From NCBI GenBank assembly GCA_020635825.1, contig JACJZA010000012.1, positions 1 through 64,000 of the forward strand: DNA of 64,000 bases. The letters are read 5' to 3'. Below, one piece after another: positions 61,063 through 64,000 of this stretch. A program made the translations under genes and the position numbers. This DNA comes from Flavobacteriales bacterium (GTDB lineage Bacteria; Bacteroidota; Bacteroidia; Flavobacteriales_E; Vicingaceae). Position 1 is the first letter of the stretch; every line of letters starts with the position of its first letter. The notes below the pieces were generated by a model. That model worked only from the letters and a program-made list of their open reading frames with translations, was not told where the DNA came from and did not search any database.

Positions 61063-61860
61063 TTATGATTTTAACTCAACAACATATCCTTCATGTTTCC
61101 TTACATTCATTACCACTCCATTTTGGAAAATAAGGTATTGCCCTTTTATGCCCATTAATTTTCCTGAATATTCAGGTACTTTATCAAATCCAATACTGGT
61201 TAGTTTTACTGGGTATTGAATTACAGGGTAATTCAAATCAATTATTTTATCTTCTTTTACTATATAATCTTGGTATTGATCAGCTATTAATTCTGCAGTT
61301 TTATGTTTTTCTTCAATTAAATCAATATCAGGATAAACATTTAGCAACATTTGTCGCCAATTGGTTTTATCAGCCATGTGAGCTTTTAAACTCACTTCTA
61401 TCATTCCTGCTAAATATCGGTTAGGAGTTTCTGCCAATTTTATTGCTTTTACAGCTCCCTGATCTATCCACCTTGTTGGAACTTGAGTTCCTCTGGTAAT
61501 ACCTACTTTTATTCCGCTGGTCAATGATAAATAGACAACATGTGGTTGTAATTGAACAGATTTTTCAAATTCTAAATCTCTATCTTCAATACCTAAATGA
61601 GCTTTCGATAATTCAGGATGAATAATCCAATCAGCTGCACTTGGAGAGTTTTTAAAACAAGGATAACAAAATCCTTGATTAAAAGATTTAACTGTTTCTC
61701 TACCACAATTCACACATAAAATTTTATGTCCGTAGTTGAGTGTAATTGTTGAACCAATCAATTCGTTCATATTCACTAAATCTTCTCCAATAGGTAAATG
61801 ATACATTATTTCATCACCTAATTCAGTCTTCATTTTTCGTATTTGTCCTTCGTAGTTCAT
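61063..61860 (-). CDS. DUF2797 domain-containing protein
   Basis: The 265 residues contain two CxxC pairs (CVNCGRE and CYPCF, about 50-70), which should bind zinc. A segment VYLSLTSGIKVGITRGTQVP (about 109-128) resembles the start of a GIY-YIG-type fold and is typical of DUF2797. No enzyme activity is known. The N-terminal MNYEGQIRKMKTELGDE is conserved in the family. It is the first gene of a two-gene operon with the small membrane protein. Confidence 0.85.
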   Translation of the reverse strand: MNYEGQIRKMKTELGDEIMYHLPIGEDLVNMNELIGSTITLNYGHKILCVNCGRETVKSFNQGFCYPCFKNSPSAADWIIHPELSKAHLGIEDRDLEFEKSVQLQPHVVYLSLTSGIKVGITRGTQVPTRWIDQGAVKAIKLAETPNRYLAGMIEVSLKAHMADKTNWRQMLLNVYPDIDLIEEKHKTAELIADQYQDYIVKEDKIIDLNYPVIQYPVKLTSIGFDKVPEYSGKLMGIKGQYLIFQNGVVMNVRKHEGYVVELKS

Positions 61861-61862
61861 AA

Positions 61863-61999
61863 AGTTTCAAGTTGTAAAGTGGAAAGTTAAAAGTTTATTT
61901 AGAGATTACCGATATTTTTATTCTTTTAAAAAAGTAAGAATAAAAATTCTGTATTGAGGCTTTTACTTTTAACTTTAAGAACTTTCAAGCTTTTAACTC
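61863..61999. repeat. Nested imperfect palindrome between divergent genes
   Basis: Outer similarity between AAAGTTAAAAG (61884-61894) and CTTTTAACTTT (61967-61977) surrounds a 12-bp hairpin ATTTTTATTCTT/AAGAATAAAAAT (61914-61925 with 61936-61947). The arms are built from AAAGTT-type short words common in intergenic Bacteroidota DNA. Whether it acts as regulator or is a relic of a repeat cannot be told. Confidence 0.4.
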
Positions 62000-62005
62000 A
62001 ACAAA

Positions 62006-63520
62006 ATGGCAGTAGAAATTATTAACTCATTTTTTTCTTGGATTATTAAACAACGAATGCATCAAATGGAGTTGTTTATTAAATATCCTATAGAGGTTCA
62101 AAATGAGTTATTGATGGATTTGATTAAAACGGCTAAAAATACAGAATGGGGGACGAGTTATGATTTTAAATCTATTAAATCTTATCAAGATTTTAAAGAC
62201 AGAATTCCATTACAAGATTATGAAAGTTTACAAGAATACATTTTAAGAATAAAACAAGGAGAACAAAATGTTTTATGGCCAACAGAGATAAAATGGTTTG
62301 CAAAATCATCTGGAACAGTTACAGGGAAAAGTAAATTTATTCCTGTAAGTAAAGAATCGCTAATTGATTGCCACTATAAAGGAGGGAAAGATTTGTTGGC
62401 AATTTATCATCATAATCATCCTGAATCAAAATTAATATTAGGAAAAACGCTTGTGGTAGGAGGAAGTAGTGAGATTAATTCATTCGGTAAAAACTCTTAT
62501 TATGGAGATTTATCAGCTATCATTATGAAAAATTTCCCATTTTGGGTAGAACATAGAAGGGTGCCAGACTTAAAAGTGGCACTGATGGCTGAATGGGAAG
62601 AGAAGATTGAGAAAATGGCAATATTGACTGCTCAAGAAGATGTTTCCAACATTTCAGGGGTGCCTTCTTGGACATTGATTTTACTTCAAAAAATATTAGA
62701 GATTACCGGTGCAAAAAATATTTCTGAAGTATGGCCTAATCTTGAATTATACATGCATGGAGGTGTAAATTTTTTACCTTATAAAAAACAATTCGACGAT
62801 ATATTGGATAGAAAAAGCATTAATTATTACGAAAACTATAATGCTTCTGAAGGATTTTTCGGATTACAAGACCAAAGTAAATCTGATGAAATGCTGTTAA
62901 TGTTGGATTATGGAATATTTTATGAATTTATACCTGTAAAAGAGTTAGATAGTGAAAAACCACCATCATTAACATTAGATGAGGTAGAATTAAATAAAAA
63001 TTATGCTGTAGTTATATCAACAAATGCTGGTTTATGGCGATATCAAGTGGGCGATACTATTCAGTTTACTTCATTAAATCCGTTTAGAATAAAAGTAACC
63101 GGAAGAACCAAACATTTTATCAATGCTTTTGGAGAAGAACTGATTGTAGATAATGCTGAAAATGCTTTGAAAAATGCTTGTGAAAAAACCAATTCTAAGA
63201 TTAAAGATTACACTGTTGCCCCTGTTTATTTAAAAGAAGGAAAAAACGGTAAGCATCAATGGTTAATAGAGTTTGATGAGCCACCTTTGAATTTAGACTA
63301 TTTTACAGAAGTGTTGGATAATGCTTTAAAAAATTTAAATTCAGATTACGAAGCTAAACGTTATCATAATTTGATTTTGGATTTACCTGAGATAATTTCA
63401 TTACCAAAAAATACGTTTTATCAGTGGATGAAAATGAATAACAAGTTAGGTGGACAACACAAAGTACCACGATTATCTAATCATAGAAAAATTGTTGACG
63501 AAGTGCTTAAAATGGTATAA
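62006..63520 (+). CDS. GH3 family acyl-adenylate-type enzyme
   Basis: The 504 residues match the GH3 branch of the ANL (acyl-activating) superfamily, named after plant auxin-conjugating enzymes. Motifs include KSSGTVTGKSKFIPVS (ATP-binding, about 107-122), YNASEGFFGLQ and WRYQVGDTIQF, with a C-terminal domain from about 360 (VTGRTKHFINAFGEEL). It should adenylate a carboxylic acid and couple it to an amine or thiol; the substrate is unknown. Bacterial GH3 proteins are common in Bacteroidota. The exported protein gene follows 16 bases downstream. Confidence 0.88.
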   Translation: MAVEIINSFFSWIIKQRMHQMELFIKYPIEVQNELLMDLIKTAKNTEWGTSYDFKSIKSYQDFKDRIPLQDYESLQEYILRIKQGEQNVLWPTEIKWFAKSSGTVTGKSKFIPVSKESLIDCHYKGGKDLLAIYHHNHPESKLILGKTLVVGGSSEINSFGKNSYYGDLSAIIMKNFPFWVEHRRVPDLKVALMAEWEEKIEKMAILTAQEDVSNISGVPSWTLILLQKILEITGAKNISEVWPNLELYMHGGVNFLPYKKQFDDILDRKSINYYENYNASEGFFGLQDQSKSDEMLLMLDYGIFYEFIPVKELDSEKPPSLTLDEVELNKNYAVVISTNAGLWRYQVGDTIQFTSLNPFRIKVTGRTKHFINAFGEELIVDNAENALKNACEKTNSKIKDYTVAPVYLKEGKNGKHQWLIEFDEPPLNLDYFTEVLDNALKNLNSDYEAKRYHNLILDLPEIISLPKNTFYQWMKMNNKLGGQHKVPRLSNHRKIVDEVLKMV

Positions 63521-63536
63521 TTTTAGTGATTATTAA

Positions 63537-64000
63537 ATGATGAAAAAAACTATACTTCTATATCTATTCACTTTTCTTACAATTGCTTCTTTTGCTCAGG
63601 TTTTAAAGAAAGAATTTAAAGGTAATCTGCTTACTACCGATCAATTTAGTAATTACTACGAAGTTTTTGATAACCAAATTAAGAAATACAATATTAAAGG
63701 GGAGTTATTGTTCACTTATAGCAATAATGTATTGGGAGAAATTACAAGTTTGGATGTTAGAAATCCTTTAAAGATTTTGGTTTATTTTAATGAGTTTACG
63801 AAAGTACTAACATTGGATGATGCACTTTCTCCTTGGGGAGACGTTTTGAACCTAAATGATTTAAGCTTAGAAGAAACTTCGTTGGTTTGCACCTCATACA
63901 ACTATGGAGTTTGGTATTACAATCCATTAAAATATATTCTTACTCGTATTCAAAATCAAAAAATTACAAATACATCTAGTAATATTTCTACTCTTTTAGA
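63537..64000 (+). CDS. Exported protein of unknown function (truncated by the window edge)
   Basis: ATG at 63537 (or 63540) opens a frame that reaches the window edge, 154 complete codons. A signal peptide (LLYLFTFLTIASFA/Q) is followed by strands such as GNLLTTDQFSNYYEVFD, VRNPLKILVYFNEF and LVCTSYNYGVWYYNP, which suggest a beta-propeller-like periplasmic protein. I recall similar hypothetical proteins in other Bacteroidota but no name or function. Confidence 0.7.
   Translation, partial: MMKKTILLYLFTFLTIASFAQVLKKEFKGNLLTTDQFSNYYEVFDNQIKKYNIKGELLFTYSNNVLGEITSLDVRNPLKILVYFNEFTKVLTLDDALSPWGDVLNLNDLSLEETSLVCTSYNYGVWYYNPLKYILTRIQNQKITNTSSNISTLL

Overview
The window reads as a chromosome segment of an AT-rich Bacteroidota, most likely of the Flavobacteriales. 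Evidence includes type IX secretion and gliding genes (gldJ, porU, porV, a PorP/SprF protein), several secreted proteins with type A or type B T9SS C-terminal domains, a bacillithiol gene (bshC), and Bacteroidota-only families (DUF4295, DUF3822, choice-of-anchor B). Promoters follow the Bacteroidota -7 consensus TAnnTTTG and classical Shine-Dalgarno sequences are scarce. I saw no rRNA, tRNA, CRISPR array, insertion sequence or phage gene, and no gene-free stretch longer than 300 bases.

Layout. 1-12.8 kb: partial anmK, an acyl-CoA dehydrogenase, murF, gldJ, PorP/SprF-like; then, divergently, porU-porV-ispF-murB. This is the core T9SS/gliding locus, interleaved with cell-wall and isoprenoid genes. 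12.9-17.9 kb: rpmG-DUF4295-ftsY-rimO, a cloverleaf-like repeat at the rimO stop, a lipoprotein and bshC. 17.8-22.4 kb: two T9SS substrates on the minus strand (one type A, one type B) that share a homologous domain and carry nearly the same small structured RNA leader just before their start codons, with a possible 34-residue membrane peptide between them. 22.6-31 kb: guaA, a LysM/receptor-like protein and two tandem choice-of-anchor B secreted paralogues. 31-36.4 kb: merR, MATE exporter, rsmD, DUF3822, a pseudopilin-like protein, and a RecD/PIF1-like helicase.

36.4-43.8 kb is the most interesting block. It is a minus-strand operon-like run encoding a PapD-like two-Ig-domain protein, two small exported paralogues with matching alternating hydrophobic C-terminal strands, a 1032-residue Ig/beta-barrel/Ig-like outer-membrane protein, and an M48 metalloprotease. 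A strong hairpin lies after the first subunit gene. The set resembles a chaperone-usher surface-fibre system built from Bacteroidota-specific parts. That reading is inference; none of the subunits carries a T9SS signal.

44-64 kb: a Cys-rich lipoprotein, MsbA-like ABC exporter, purB, EI24-mqnA, a TPR/beta-propeller PorE-like protein without the OmpA domain, a 1813-residue T9SS type B protein, yigZ, an EamA transporter, ribD carrying an in-frame palindromic repeat, an M42 peptidase, a small membrane protein, DUF2797, a GH3-family protein and a partial exported protein. guaA and ribD look leaderless: the -7 box ends 5-6 bases before the start codon.
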